DNA of 64,000 nt from NCBI GenBank assembly GCA_964006375.1, contig OZ023262.1, forward strand, positions 197,618,778 to 197,682,777, written 5' to 3'. This document shows positions 1 through 14,830 of the stretch, piece after piece; within the stretch, counting starts at the first letter, position 1; each line of letters opens with the position of its first letter. This stretch comes from Tillus elongatus (lineage: Eukaryota > Arthropoda > Insecta > Coleoptera > Cleridae). The translations under genes and the position numbers were made by a program. The notes below the pieces were generated by a model. It saw only the letters and a program-made list of their open reading frames with translations. It had not been told where the DNA came from and searched no databases.

Positions 1-320
1 ATACAAGTTTCTTTTCAAGAGACTTACACTATCTACAGATATAGAAAAATTTAGTTCTTTACCTTCATAGAAAATTGAGTTTTGGGCATTTTTCTTAAAA
101 GGAGTTAGAACGCAAGATTTTTTTGATAATAGAGAGTTATCGATGGTAACACTTTCGAAATAATTCTTCGAATGTGCGCGTACTAGGACCTCTAAAATCG
201 ATCTTCAAGGTCTGTGTAAGTTTAAAGTATTACTTTTACTAATATACCCTATAATAATAGTGTGCAATTCTTATGAAAATTCGCTACTATAACGCACTTG
301 CTGCGTCCTGAAAATTTTGT
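1..320 (+). mobile_element. 3' end of HINE-like repeat (H1)
   Basis: The segment ends with the family's 3' signature: GAAAATTCGCTACTATA followed by the 15-nt hairpin ACGCA-cttgc-TGCGT at 292-306. It is colinear with 36800-37070 and with the reverse complement of 30740-31020. No coding potential is seen. Its 5' part lies outside the window. Just downstream begins a mariner relic, so the repeat probably inserted into or beside that transposon. Confidence 0.7.
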
Positions 321-354
321 AATTTTATCTTACATCAGCATATTGATTTTCCCA

Positions 355-985
355 AGACAATTTTTTCACGGATGAAGCTCGCTTTACAAGGTGAGGGATT
401 ACGAATGTGCACAACTGCCACGAATAGTCGGATGTAAATCCACATACTACAGTAACCCACTATTTCCGAAGAGAATTTAAAATAAATGTGTTAGCAGGAC
501 ATTTGGTGGATCGGGTTATTTTACCAAACCGCTTAAACGGCGCAACATATTTGTTTTTCTTGCCAAATGTCCTTCCTAAACTACTGGAGGAGCTGTCCTT
601 GCAACTGCGCAGCGAAGTGTGGTTTATGAATAATAGGGCGCCACCACATTTCACCACAGATGTTCGTTTATTTTTAAACCAATAGTTTCCAAATCGATGG
701 ATATGTCGTGTAATTAATTGCCCTCAACATTGGCCAGCGCGATCACCAGTCTTGAATAAATGTGACTATTTTCTCTGGAGGGCTTTAAAATAATCTGCGT
801 ATTTGACACCAGTTCAAACTGAGAAAGATTTGTGGAGTCGCATCAATAAGTGGACCATTATTAAAAGTGACATCCAATTACTTAACAGAGTCGACTCTAA
901 TTTTCGACGAAGGGTGCTGTTGTATGTGAGACAAGATGGAAGTCATTTTGAACATTATCTTTGGTGTTTTTTATAGTTTTTTTAT
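355..985 (+). pseudogene. mariner/IS630-type transposase relic
   Basis: Conceptual translation across frame changes gives the C-terminal two thirds of a Tc1/mariner-superfamily DDE transposase. The FTDEARF block carries the first aspartate at about 392. It is followed by an NVLAGHLVDRVILPNRLNGA core, then WFMNNRAPPHF, where the second catalytic aspartate of the usual WFMHDGAPPHF motif is now Asn. WPARSP...YFLW follows, and the C-terminus ends in DGSHFEHYL. The longest open part is 488-682. Stops and the lost aspartate mean it is dead. The N-terminal helix-turn-helix region is missing where the HINE-like repeat abuts. Confidence 0.8.
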
Positions 986-1439
986 TAGTATTTAGTAGCG
1001 TTTGTTAAATGTCAGATTTATTTGTGTTTAATAAAGTCTTTAAGGGACATAATTTTGTTTTGACTCAAAAAATTTTAATTTTCTCAAAAACGGGTGGTTT
1101 GTCGAAAAATTGGCAAGAGGAGAAACTGAAAAAATTGATGGCCTTTAACTTTTCATTAGGTTAAGGTTTAAAAAGTCAGATCACTAAAAGGGTGGCCCAC
1201 CCCTAATTCACCCATAATTCATCCTTTTTTGAGTTTATATCTAATTAAAATTTTTGTCCAATAAGGATGTTAATAAAAAAAAATTATCTACCAAATTTGG
1301 TTGTTCAATATTAGGGCATTGCTGCAGTACAGCTGTTTCTTTAAATTATTAAAGAATCTCTCGAGGTCAATATCTCACCAACCATGGGTGTCAGAGAAAA
1401 AATTATATAAAAAATCGGCATATTTTGAAGTACTCTACA
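986..1439. other. non-coding stretch, 3' flank of mariner relic
   Basis: AT-rich sequence with no coding signal. It contains the odd-length palindrome GGGTGGCCCACCC near 1191, which may be a remnant of the mariner terminal repeat. Nothing else is recognisable. Confidence 0.4.
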
Positions 1440-2530
1440 CCCTGTATATTTATTTGTTTTTTGTCTAGAAAACTCCGGACAGGGTTAACGATCTCACCTG
1501 AACACAACACGCATACAGGAGATGATTTCTGATCGCACTCTTCGCTAAGATGATCTCTTCCGCAATATTTACATCTCTCACGCGCCCTGCACTGAGAACA
1601 GATGAGGGCGTACCTCAAACATTTAAGGTACTGAGCCACTCTCTGAATATACGGTTCTACTTAATATATTTTCATTGTTGCTACCTCAGAAGGAAGCGTC
1701 CGACCTTAAATTCTACTAAAACTGACGACGTTCTGACATATTCTGCGTTCTCGTCTCTAAAAACTCTGCGACTAAGCCTTTTTTATATTAACAATTTCTA
1801 AATTATTATTAGTTTATTCGATTATTTCAATTAATCCTCCCTCATTAATGTCAAGGTCCACTTGCTCAATTACACCCTGTCTCCTTTTGTAAGGAAATAT
1901 GGAATGTAAGCAATATATTTTTTATTTCTTAAATGTTCTAAGGTTACTAAAGAATTTGCACTATCATATGTAGAAAAATTAAATTTTAATTTATAACGAC
2001 CAATATTTGGTATGTTTAATATTTTATATTTCAAATTATTGCCTCAATTTATTAATAATTTACCAGTCCCTATACAGTGCATTCTAATAATATTTTTATT
2101 CCTATTTTTACTCTCAACATAAACAACAAATGGACCCTATTCGCCATTCTGATAAGTTTTACTTTCTTTGCTCTGAGAATTTAAATTATCTTTATTGTCT
2201 ACATTACTTGTGCTAGTCTGGTAGTTGTACTTATATCCGATTTTCCAGCTTTTAAATCTTCTAATAATTCTACATGTTTTAAATAATATTTTCCGCTTAC
2301 CTCCTTCTTCCCCTTATTTTTCTTAATAATATTTATTTTCATACTATTATCTTTCCTACTTACTGCTTTATCTCCTTTTAATACCTCATACTTGTCTGAT
2401 TCTAATGCATTCTTAACTATATCAATTGCCATTAAATCTCTATCATTTGAATGTTGTTTCCCCCTATCAGGTAGTTCCGTCTCACTCAAATCTACCCTAT
2501 TTAGAACACACAACAATTAAAATAATAATA
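1440..2530 (-). pseudogene. LINE ORF1 (gag-like zinc-knuckle) relic
   Basis: Read on the minus strand, the segment gives a degraded gag-like ORF1 of a non-LTR retrotransposon. The N-terminal, lysine- and aspartate-rich part is open at 2199-2516. The middle (about 1650-2150) is shared between frames and includes VVYVE-, IIRMHCIGTGK- and QGVIEQVDLDINEGGLIEII-like blocks. The C-terminal part at 1430-1639 carries CCHC knuckles: CxxC...C in CLRYALICSQC, then CKYCGRDHLSEEC, then CVLCSGE. This order (RNA-binding fold, then two to three knuckles) is typical of ORF1 in I/Jockey/R1-group elements. Several frameshifts and stops show it is inactive. It resembles the ORF1 piece at 50.4 kb on the other strand. 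Confidence 0.7.
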
Positions 2531-2934
2531 ATTGTTTAACACTGGTTTTAAATGATTTTACAATAGCTCTCGAAATCACAAGGACTCACTTCAGTCGCAA
2601 TAAAATCAACAATAAAAGAATAAGACAAAATATCAATGAATGAAAGAACGGTATTTAGTTAGATATTCAAATTGTTGTGCCTCCACTTCCATACAATTAT
2701 AAAATATTTGCTCCACTTTCAAACGAAAATTTCGAAGCATTTTGGGCATATTGCGACGACGTTTTTTTTTTAAATAATTTATCGATTAAAATATTTTCTT
2801 TTATGATTTTTCGTTTCTCTTAATAAACTTCATAAAACCAACTTTCTTGCCTGTTTTACTTTAAACTACACAAGTAAATATCCCGCAAAATCATGACAAA
2901 GTCGACTTAATTCCATTTCGTGAAAATCGTTTGC
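2531..2934. other. non-coding stretch between relics
   Basis: AT-rich DNA with no ORF, RNA gene or repeat that I can name. It may hold the remains of the 5' terminal repeat of the mariner relic that follows. Confidence 0.4.
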
Positions 2935-3628
2935 ACGATTGCTGAAAAAGTGGAAATAATTAGTTTGTTCTACAAGAACGACAACTGCGCATGACAAATG
3001 ACTAGCAACACAGACTTTTAATGATCGTCATCTTGAGAATGTTCTGTGAATGAATGAGAGATCGTGCCGAAAGGAATCCAACCTTTTTGTACTCAATCTG
3101 TTTTTCAGATAAAGGTGCATTTCAACTGAGGGCATACGCCATAATTGCCGCTACTGGCGTGGTGGAAATCAAAGAATTTTTCGTGAAACTCATACGCAGC
3201 ATGCAAGGAACGCGTAAATATGTTTGAGCGGGCATACTGGGAGACCACCTAATTGGACCCTTCTTCTGACCAGTAAATCTGGAGGTAAACATATATTTGG
3301 ATCTACTGGAAACGCAAAGCTACCAGACGATTGCGGAAGTTTCGGAAAATGACAACGCTTTGGCAGAAGAGGATGTGCGGTTTTAGCAGGATTGTGCTCC
3401 ACCACACTATGCCTCAGCGGTGTGTGATTTTCTTAATCAGAACTTTCCAAATAACTGTGCAGGACACAGAGGTTCAACTGAATGACCTCCTAGATCGCCA
3501 GAATTAACACCCTTAGACTTTTTTCTATGGGGGACACTTAAAGTCGAAAATTTATGCAACACGTAGAGTAAAGATTTTATTATTGCATGGAAGTAGAGGG
3601 AGAACAATTTGAGCATTTAAATAAATAA
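2935..3628 (+). pseudogene. internally deleted mariner-type transposase relic
   Basis: The start matches a mariner N-terminal helix-turn-helix (TIAEKVEIISLFYKNDNCA). A deletion of most of the DNA-binding domain follows. The catalytic region resumes at FSDKGAF (first Asp retained, near 3105), then HNCRYW, LIGPFFLP, QDCAPPHYAS (second Asp), PPRSPELTPLDFFLWG (third Asp) and a C-terminus of EGEQFEHLNK ending at 3628. Several frameshifts and an in-frame stop before QDCAPPHY break it. The fragment sits immediately 5' of a HINE-like repeat. Confidence 0.8.
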
Positions 3629-3659
3629 TATTGTTTCATTCATTGATATTTTCTCTTAT

Positions 3660-5640
3660 TCTTTAATTGATGATTTTATGTTATACCTCCAAGAATAATT
3701 GGCTAATTTTAATGAAAGTTGGTAATTTCGTGAGTTCCGTCCTTTGGCCAAGTAGCTTGGAGATGTTTTTGTTAGCCAGGAAAATTAGACTAGTTCTTCA
3801 AGGAGAAGTTCGGGTTTTCTTTCGGAAAATTGTTGTAGCTCCGGAAGAAAAACAAAGCGATGGCAACTAAATTTTAATATTATGAAAAGTAAGTTATATG
3901 TCAAGATTTAGATCTCTAAGTTAAAAAAAAAGTTATAAGCATTTAAAGAAACAATTTTTGGGTCTCACTGGTGATCAGAGAAACGCGCCAGACCAAAATA
4001 TTTTATGTGGATAACAAAATCTTTTGTATATTTTAGACAAAGATTAAGTTTTCTTGGCGCAAAAAGCTTAAGAAACACCAGAAAAAAATACTCAAAAAAT
4101 GTTAGTTTGTTTTTCTTCTTAAAACGTCAAAGCCGCCATTTAAAACTTCGAAATTTTAGACAAAGACCCTGCATCAGAAATGTCGCGAAAAGTGTGTTTT
4201 ACAAATTCTTAGATTTTACCAAAGTATTTGCAGATAATTCATTTCAAATAGATCTGATACTTTGGCAGTGGTTTCACTTCTGGATTTTACAGTTTGATAG
4301 TCAATAATTCTATACTTCAATTACTTGAGCAGTATCTTATAAAATTATTCTGGCGACCACCGGCTGGCGCATAAGTCATTGGTGATACAAATCTTCTTTT
4401 CTTCATAAAACTCCCCTTATAGAATATGTGTCAGAAATGTCTACCGAAATTTGTAGAACGTATAGTACACCAAAAAATAAGTGCAGTTTATTCTATGGAA
4501 CTATTTCCTAAAATGCATTCCTAAGGAAATACAGGCCTCAGAAAAAGACTCTAAAAATGATTTTTTGGCCTTTTCTTCAAAACTACTATAGGTAACTTAA
4601 TGAAATGTGACACAGGGGCGTGGTTTTTTATGAGAAATATTACTATTTTGTTACAATCTTCATCGATCTATTTGAATTGTTTTGCAACTTTTTACGTTTT
4701 TGGGACACATTAAAAATTATAATACGGCGTTTTTATCAATAGATAGCAGAATCCCATGAAAAGTAAGCATTGTGACAGGCTTTCGTTTATATTATTCGTC
4801 GAAAAATGGGATATGCCGTACACAGGCAGCTCTCAGATACTGGGTGAATTTGAAATAATTGAAACTGCCGTAATTTTTTTAATGGAACATTCTGTATTTT
4901 GTGCTTCAGAGGTGAAGTGCAAACGACCTATTTTGTGTTTTCAATAATACTTCCTATACCTAAAGACATATGGAAATATTAACATTTACAATCTCATATC
5001 AAATTTTGTTTCAGTTTTTTTATTTAATTATAATAACCTATCAGAGTATGTGATTATTTAGCGAATCTAGAAAATAATAAATAATACTAAAATATTAAAA
5101 TTAATGTTAATAGAAAAAAAGTAGCAAAAACTGATAAAATATATTTTTACATATGCATAATATATAAGTAGTTAAATTGTTTTCACAAATGTCAAATGAA
5201 ACTTTAAAGCGACTTAAGTAACGTTCTTATTTCTGACGGTGTATGACACGAAAATATTAGTGGTTCATATTTCGGTTAAAAGTTGAAAAACTTTTTTTTG
5301 TTTATAATTTTTTTCATGTTTAGTTATACGCAAATTTGCGAAAATTTTCTTTCATCAAAATTCTCTATTTTCTTTACAAAAATTAGCACAAATAATGTTA
5401 CACAAAAATTTATTTTTTACTAAAATTTGCCAAACAATTTATTTAACGCAAAATATTCTTTTTTAGTTTTTAAGCTTATTAAAAATCTAACAAAAAAGTA
5501 TTTGTACAGAAACGCCAAAAAAAATTAACAAATAATTTTTTGCACGAAAATTTGCTAAAAAGAAAAATAAAAATCAAATTATACTTACTCTGTAATTAAA
5601 ATTGTAAAACAGAAAATTTAAAAAAGTCATTTGTTTAGCT
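3660..5640 (+). mobile_element. HINE-like repeat copy H2 without (TA)n
   Basis: The body is colinear with 15726-17390 and 43430-45000. Landmarks are the 'aataatgggccg' start block in degraded form at about 3690, AATCGGACTAG, CTTGGCGCAAAAA, AAAACGTCAAAGTCGCCATT, the 'cggcgtttttatcaatagatagc' block at about 4722, and TCGTCGAAAAAATCG. The stretch 4950-5640 shares islands with 44520-44990 and, inverted, with 24840-25270. No protein is encoded. The 3' hairpin end is not found, so the copy is 3'-truncated or diverged. Confidence 0.65.
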
Positions 5641-6117
5641 TTCCGCGGAAATTGGAATCATATCTTAGTTACCATCTGGCTACACGGTAAATAATTTTTA
5701 GACAAATTTCTTTCTTACTTCAATAGAACCAATCCCCATAATACTAATTCTAAAACTAAACTGGGTATAAGTATACTGGATGTATGCATGTAGGTACACG
5801 GACGTGTATGCTGTAACCCAAAAAAAAAAATACACTCAGTACAATGATAACAAATTATTCTTTAACTTGTTCAAAGAATGTCGTCTATTGATATTTCGAA
5901 TTTAAGGCAGCAAAACTCAAAACTCAGCCCACAGAATACGTTTGAAGTAATATATATGTCGTAATATTTTCACAAATATCAAAGATAGATATGCACAAAG
6001 TCACTCTTATTTTTCAATCTCTATCTAAAAATACACTAAATAGGATCACATTCTGTTTGAAATAACGAGGTTGATAGCTACTTCCAGTGTAACCGGAAGT
6101 TCCACAAAGCTGAATGT
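5641..6117. other. unassigned AT-rich stretch
   Basis: No gene is seen. A short ACCGGAAGT block near 6090 resembles part of the long inverted repeat of the 37.3-kb mariner family. Confidence 0.35.
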
Positions 6118-6189
6118 ATTTTTAGCGAATGTTTCGTAAAACGAAATTCACTAATGAGGAGATCTCTGTTTATATATATATAATACGAA
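6118..6189 (+). mobile_element. HINE-like 5' head (H3)
   Basis: The stem-loop TTTTAGCGAATGTTTCG / CGAAATTCACTA is followed by ATGAGGAGATCTCTGTTTA and a short (TA)4. This is the same arrangement as the heads at 15505, 21780, 22672 and 47161. Confidence 0.7.
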
Positions 6190-8205
<2,016 letters not shown>

Positions 8206-8373
8206 TATGACTTAACACCCAACTTTAAACATCTCATCATTCCTTTCACTAGCAATTACATATAGTTAATTATTTAAATTTCAGATTCTGTTGGACAATT
8301 GACAATTGGACATTTTCAGGTACTTGCTTTATTTTTTTTACTTTTATATACCAGGGGTTAGATATATGTATGC

Positions 8374-8376
<3 letters not shown>

Positions 8377-8465
<89 letters not shown>
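8377..8465. repeat. (TA)n microsatellite in first duplicated unit
   Basis: About 89 bp of pure TA, followed directly by TCACACCGATAACTC, the start of the HINE-like body. Confidence 0.97.
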
Positions 8466-8468
<3 letters not shown>

Positions 8469-8680
8469 ACCGATAACTCAAAAATAATGGGCTGATTTTG
8501 ACGAACTTTATTATGTACCTGACACCTAACTTTAAACATCTCATCATTCCTTTCACTAGCAATTACATATAGTTAATTATTTAAATTTCAGATTCTGTTG
8601 GACAATTGACAATTGGACATTTTCAGGTACTTGCTTTATTTTTTTTATTTTTATATACCAGGGGTTAGATATATGTATGC

Positions 8681-8683
<3 letters not shown>

Positions 8684-8764
<81 letters not shown>
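8684..8764. repeat. (TA)n microsatellite in second duplicated unit
   Basis: About 81 bp of TA in the second copy of the 305-bp unit, again followed by TCACACC. Confidence 0.97.
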
Positions 8765-8767
<3 letters not shown>

Positions 8768-10455
8768 ACCAATAACTCAAAAATAATGGGCCGATTTTGA
8801 TGAACTTTGGTATGTACTTGTCTTTTGTAAATGACTTAGATAAGTTCATTAGCCAGGATATAATTTTCCTTCTTGAAACGCCAAACTCGCGATTTGAAAC
8901 GTCAACATTTGCAATTTTCAGACAACGAATTTGAAGCAAATACGAATTTTGTCGAAAAAATTTCGTAATAAGTATGTTTTACAAAGCCTTAAGTTTCAGC
9001 ATCAACCATCATTGTCCTTCATTTTAATAAAATATTTTCGGAATATCCATTTTAATAGACCCTCTTTCTGATGCTTCGGCAGTAGTTTCCGCTATAGAGT
9101 TTATGGTTTAAGAGTCTATATTTTAGCAAAATTTTGTAAAAAAAAAATTGGTTAATAAGAAGACCGCGATTTATAAATTTAAAAAAGATTTCTTCAAATG
9201 AGTGTGAACTAGAACCCCTAAAACCAATATACGGGGTCAGTTTCAATTTTTGTCTGTTTACACATATGCAGGGTGACGCATTTTTAGGGTAAAACTCAAT
9301 ATATCCGTTATTATACAATATATGGGAAAAAAGTATATACGTTAATTATAGGGTGTCTCGAGCTATATCTTATAAACCTGTTTTGACAATCACGGGGTGG
9401 CCCATAAGTCGTTGGTCATATACGCTTTATTCTATTAATAGAACACCCCTTATGTTATTGCATTTTTGTGTTTTCCATTAAATTATAACGCATGTTTGTA
9501 AGGAAACAAAATTGATATGGTTCATCGTTCTTGAGTTATTAAAATTGTTTTGCAACTTTTCACGATTTTGGCACCTATATCAAACGCATATCACAAATTG
9601 TGATATGGCGTTTTTATCAATAGATAGCGGAGCCCCATGGAAATGACACATTCAAATAGCTTTTTCTTTGTATTACTCGTCGAAAAAATCGAGCTGCCGT
9701 ATACAGGTACTCTCCAATAATGGCTGAATTTGACATATATTTCAAACACATAGGTATCACAAATTGTGATACGGCGTTTTCATCAATGTATAGCGCGCTT
9801 CATGGAAATGACGCATTCAGATAGTTTTTTGTTTCTATTACTCGTCGAAAAAATCGAGCTGCCGTATGCAGGTACTCTCCAATAATGGCTGAATTTGACA
9901 TATATTTCAAACACATAGGTATCACAAATTGTGATACGGCGTTTTCATCAATGTATAGCGGAGCTTCATGGAAATGACGCATTCAGATAGTTTTTTGTTT
10001 CTATTACTCGTCGAAAAAATCGAGCTGCCGTATACAGACACTCTCAAATAGTGACTGAATTTGAAATGTTTTCACAGAAATGTTTTTGGTGTTTCCTTAG
10101 AAATCATTTTTCGTAAGATTTTTCTGTTGACAATTAATAATAAATGTTAAGTAAGTTAGTGTAAAAAAAATGTCAAATTTTTGAGAAAAATATAATTTAG
10201 TGTAAGATTACTGAAGGCAATTTATGTATGTTTTTAAATTTTGGTCCTAAAGCTGTTTGTGAATAATTACATATTGTCAGCTGTGTAAATAGCCTAAAGA
10301 GGTTCGTTGGCCATTTTATTGAAATATGGTACATTGTTAGTACTATATAGGTTATACTGTCAAATGTGCTGCTTGTAAAAACAAGACATATTTGCCATTA
10401 AAAACATGTTAACGAAAATTCGCTACCATAACGCATTTGCTGCATCCACACTTTT
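8765..10455 (+). mobile_element. HINE-like repeat H4 with intact 3' hairpin
   Basis: Starting after the (TA)n tract, the copy contains the AATAATGGGCCGATTTTGA block, the internal stem-loop region (about 9115-9155), GGGTGACGC, GGGTGGCCCATAAGTCG, and three tandem copies of a 165-bp unit. It ends in GAAAATTCGCTACCATA plus the hairpin ACGCA-tttgc-TGCAT at 10431-10445. No protein-coding region of its own is visible. The short minus ORF at 9800-9982 lies within the tandem unit and is not a gene. Confidence 0.75.
9566..10060. repeat. 165-bp tandem array, three copies
   Basis: CACAAATTGTGATACGGCG starts at 9592, 9758 and 9923, giving periods of 166 and 165 bp. Each unit ends in TCGTCGAAAAAATCGAGCTGC and a near-identical tail. 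Other copies of the repeat in the window have a single unit, so copy number varies within the family. Confidence 0.9.
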
Positions 10456-10521
10456 CTGATATAGCCTAGATAATCGCAAGAAAATTTTGTTTAAATTTTT
10501 TTCAGATAACTGTTAGGGTAA

Positions 10522-10657
<136 letters not shown>

Positions 10658-11174
10658 CTGTTTCAAAAATGATGGTCTATGTTACAGGTGCACATTCAGC
10701 ACAAAAAAATAAGAGTATTTTTTCATATGAAGATGGGTCCGCAAATGCTTAGTTTTTAAAATACAGCGTGTTAAAGTTATTTGTTTTTGTCAGTTTTTCA
10801 CGAATAAGTCTGAGTCACATTAAAATTTTGGTGTGCAAATTGGCATGCGGGGGTTCTTGAGGACAAGAAATTTAAATATGTTATTGTTAATAACACTGCT
10901 GGTAGGCGCCACCTGTAAGACTTTGCTTGCATTCAATTGGCTATAACTTTTGACACCCAGTAATATCGACCTACCGTATAGCTACATTGCAGCCCTTATC
11001 ATTTGTAAGCAAAAAAGGTATATTTGATCCAAATCTCTCAGATACATAATTTTTGAGATATTTCAATTTTTATATGTCGATGTCACTCAAAAATTAATTT
11101 TTCTCAAGTAATTAATTGTATTGTCTGCAAATTTTAACAACAAATAAAACAACAAATAAAAAGTTTATAACATT

Positions 11175-12371
<1,197 letters not shown>

Positions 12372-13130
12372 ATTTAATTAGAAAAATTAGGGACAATACA
12401 ATTAATTACTTAAAAATAGTGAGTAGTCTCAAACGTAAAAGTCAAATGTAGTATATCACGACGAAAACGCAAGTCAAGTCCCGTAACGATGGAAACAACT
12501 TTGCTAAATAGTTTGTTCAAAGATTGTTATCATAGCTTTTTATTTTATCTTCATGATTATGTCTTGTCAGTTCTTTTTCCTGGTAAGATTTTTATTTTTA
12601 ACTAGAGAATAAGAAAATTAAGTTTATACATACTGATATCATTTAAAAGGTGAAAAATGTATTCCTATGATTTGTCGCAGAATTAATTTTTGAGCGACAT
12701 CGACATACAAAAATTGTATATCTCGAAAATGGTGTGTCTGAGAGATTTAAATCAAGTATACATTGTTTGGTTACAATTGATAAGGGCTGCAATGTAGCTA
12801 TACGGTGGGTCGATATTACTGGGTGTCAGAAAATTATAGCCAATTGAATGCAAGCCATGTCTTACAGGTGGCCCCCTCTGCCAGCAGTGTTATTAACAAT
12901 AACATATTTAAATTGTTTGCCCTCGAAACCCCTCACATGCCAATTTTTAAGCTAAAATTTTAATTTGACCAGGACTTATTCGTGAAAAACTGACAAAAAC
13001 AAATAACTTTAACACGCTGTATTTAAAAAACTAAGCATTTGCAGACCCATGTTTATATAAAAAATAGTCTTATTTTTGTGTGCTTAATGTGCACCTGTAA
13101 CATAGACTATCATTTTTGAAACACCCTGTA

Positions 13131-14149
13131 AATATACAATAGAACAAAAAATTAATATAATAAATATATTATGTTAGTCCAAGTTATTTGTTAAATGAAC
13201 CGGTTTATTAATATTATTACTGTTTTGAATCAAATATATGAAACGAGTTGTATTACATGTTCCATAAATTTGACGTGAAAACTAATTATAGCACATTATG
13301 TACTTTATATAGTAAGCCTTATACTAATTTTCAATTGACATAACACTAAATGAAAATTTTGTCATTAGGATGCATGTGGCATGTGAGTGCATTGCGCTGT
13401 CCATTAAACAACTACATTACCACATTTGCCTGTCATTTAATGTCGGTATTAAGTTTAATTATCAAACAGTTAAAATTTTAATATCTTCGTAAATTAGGCC
13501 GAAAAGAACAGTGCCACAAAATAAAATAATCTTAGTGTCTCAAAAGCAATCAAGGCTTATAAATGTCAAACTATCTATGGCACAGTATTCCTGTACTCAT
13601 AAGAGTAGTTAGTTTATTACTGGCCATCAACTTTATGCTCTGGCTATTATTAAATGAAAGCCAAAATCATTTAGGCCATCGTAAATTGCAACTGTTACGT
13701 ATGTTGTTTATAGCTCATAACATAGTTTTGCACGTTAATTAGGTTAGCAGTCTGGGTATTAATTATCACTGATACTTTTTTTAACTAATAAAGTATCGCA
13801 GTCTCTGTGTTTGGAAATAATTGCAAGTTTTTACATTATTAAAACGTCTCATATTTTTAACTGCCTCACTCCCTGCATCTAACTCTCAGTTGTCATGTGT
13901 CAATTTTTTTGTGATAAAGTTTAACACTCTTTAAATGCTGGTAGTGGCAAAACAATTATTTTTGTCAAAGCAAGTATAGAAGAAGAAGTTATTGGAAAAC
14001 TGTTGGTTGAAAAAGTACTCAAGGGCTGAAGCTTTCGCATACAATTTTAACATAGTCACTATATATTTTGCTGATTCTCCTACTAACCAAGATGCCAAAA
14101 CTGATTCGAGTGTATAAAAATAGAAGAGCTAGCCTCACAAAATTAGAAA
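13131..14149. other. unassigned AT-rich stretch
   Basis: Right flank of the mariner element. No ORF of note, RNA gene or recognised repeat. Confidence 0.4.
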
Positions 14150-14450
14150 GTCTCGACGCAACAAGTGCGTTATGGTAGTGATTCTTCATACAAATGTTTT
14201 TAATAGCAAATATGTATTTCTTTTATTAAAACCAAGCATCAAATTTAGTTACCAGTATAACCTATATAGTAGAAAAAATAATGTACCATATTTCATCAAA
14301 ATAATTGTATTGTTTGAAAATTTACAAAAAGTTCCGAAAATAATTTTAAAATGTACCTGAAAAAAACTGGGGTTGAGTCCAACAATTGAGAAATTGAAAT
14401 TTGAAGCATTTAATGCAAATTCGCCACCAAATTGCACTTGCTGCGTACCG
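14150..14450. mobile_element. short unit bounded by two outward repeat 3' ends
   Basis: The left edge has the hairpin ACGCA-acaag-TGCGT (14156-14170) read outward. The right edge has its inverted counterpart TTGCA-cttgc-TGCGT (about 14432-14446). The inner sides carry the GTGAATTTTC-type motif in diverged form. Similar tail-to-tail units occur at 23458-23900 and 48495-48805, and a much longer one at 30740-31845. Confidence 0.65.
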
Positions 14451-14830
14451 AAATTTTTTTCTTACAAAGGTGCAATTTCGATGCATTTCGATGAAAAATG
14501 CAAGAAGTAGCGTTCGATTAAAAAAAAAGAATCGAACAACTTATGGGCCACCACGTGATTAAAAAAAAAAGTGTAAGATGCAGCTCAAGACACCTACAAT
14601 TAACATATACAATTTTTTTCGTATCTTATCTAATAACTGATATCTTGACCTTCACTGTAGAAACGCGCGTCACCCTGTATATATGTAAACAGATAAAAAC
14701 TGAAACTATCCCCGGATGTGGGTTCAAGGAAGTCTAGTTCACGCTGATTTAAAAAAAATCTTTTCCAAATTCAAAAGCCGTGGTCTCCTCAATAACGAAT
14801 TTTTTCGACGAAAATTCGTTAAAAAATTAA
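14451..14830 (-). mobile_element. HINE-like repeat fragment (H5), minus
   Basis: Reverse-complement landmarks are TTATGGGCCACC, AGATGCAGCTCAAGACACC, CGCGTCACCCTGTATATATG, ACTGAAACTATCCCCGGAT and the internal stem-loop TAACGAATTTTTTCGACGAAAATTCGTTA at 14793-14822. No gene is encoded. Confidence 0.7.

Larger units (their letters stand above)
8208..8815 (+). repeat. tandem duplication, two 305-bp units
   Basis: The block beginning ACACCCAACTTTAAACATC at about 8214 recurs at about 8522, and both units run through CAATTGACAATTGGACATT, TATACCAGGGGTTAG, a (TA)n tract and the repeat-body start CACACC.ATAACTCAAAAA. The duplication therefore carries both the microsatellite and the junction with the HINE-like body. 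Confidence 0.85.

Noticed and set aside
1185..1210. Odd palindrome GGGTGGCCCACCC as a regulatory site
   Set aside because: It lies at the decayed end of a mariner relic and is more simply explained as terminal-repeat remains.
9566..10060. Regularly spaced repeats that might suggest a CRISPR array
   Set aside because: The units are contiguous 165-bp tandem copies without unique spacers, and the genome is eukaryotic.
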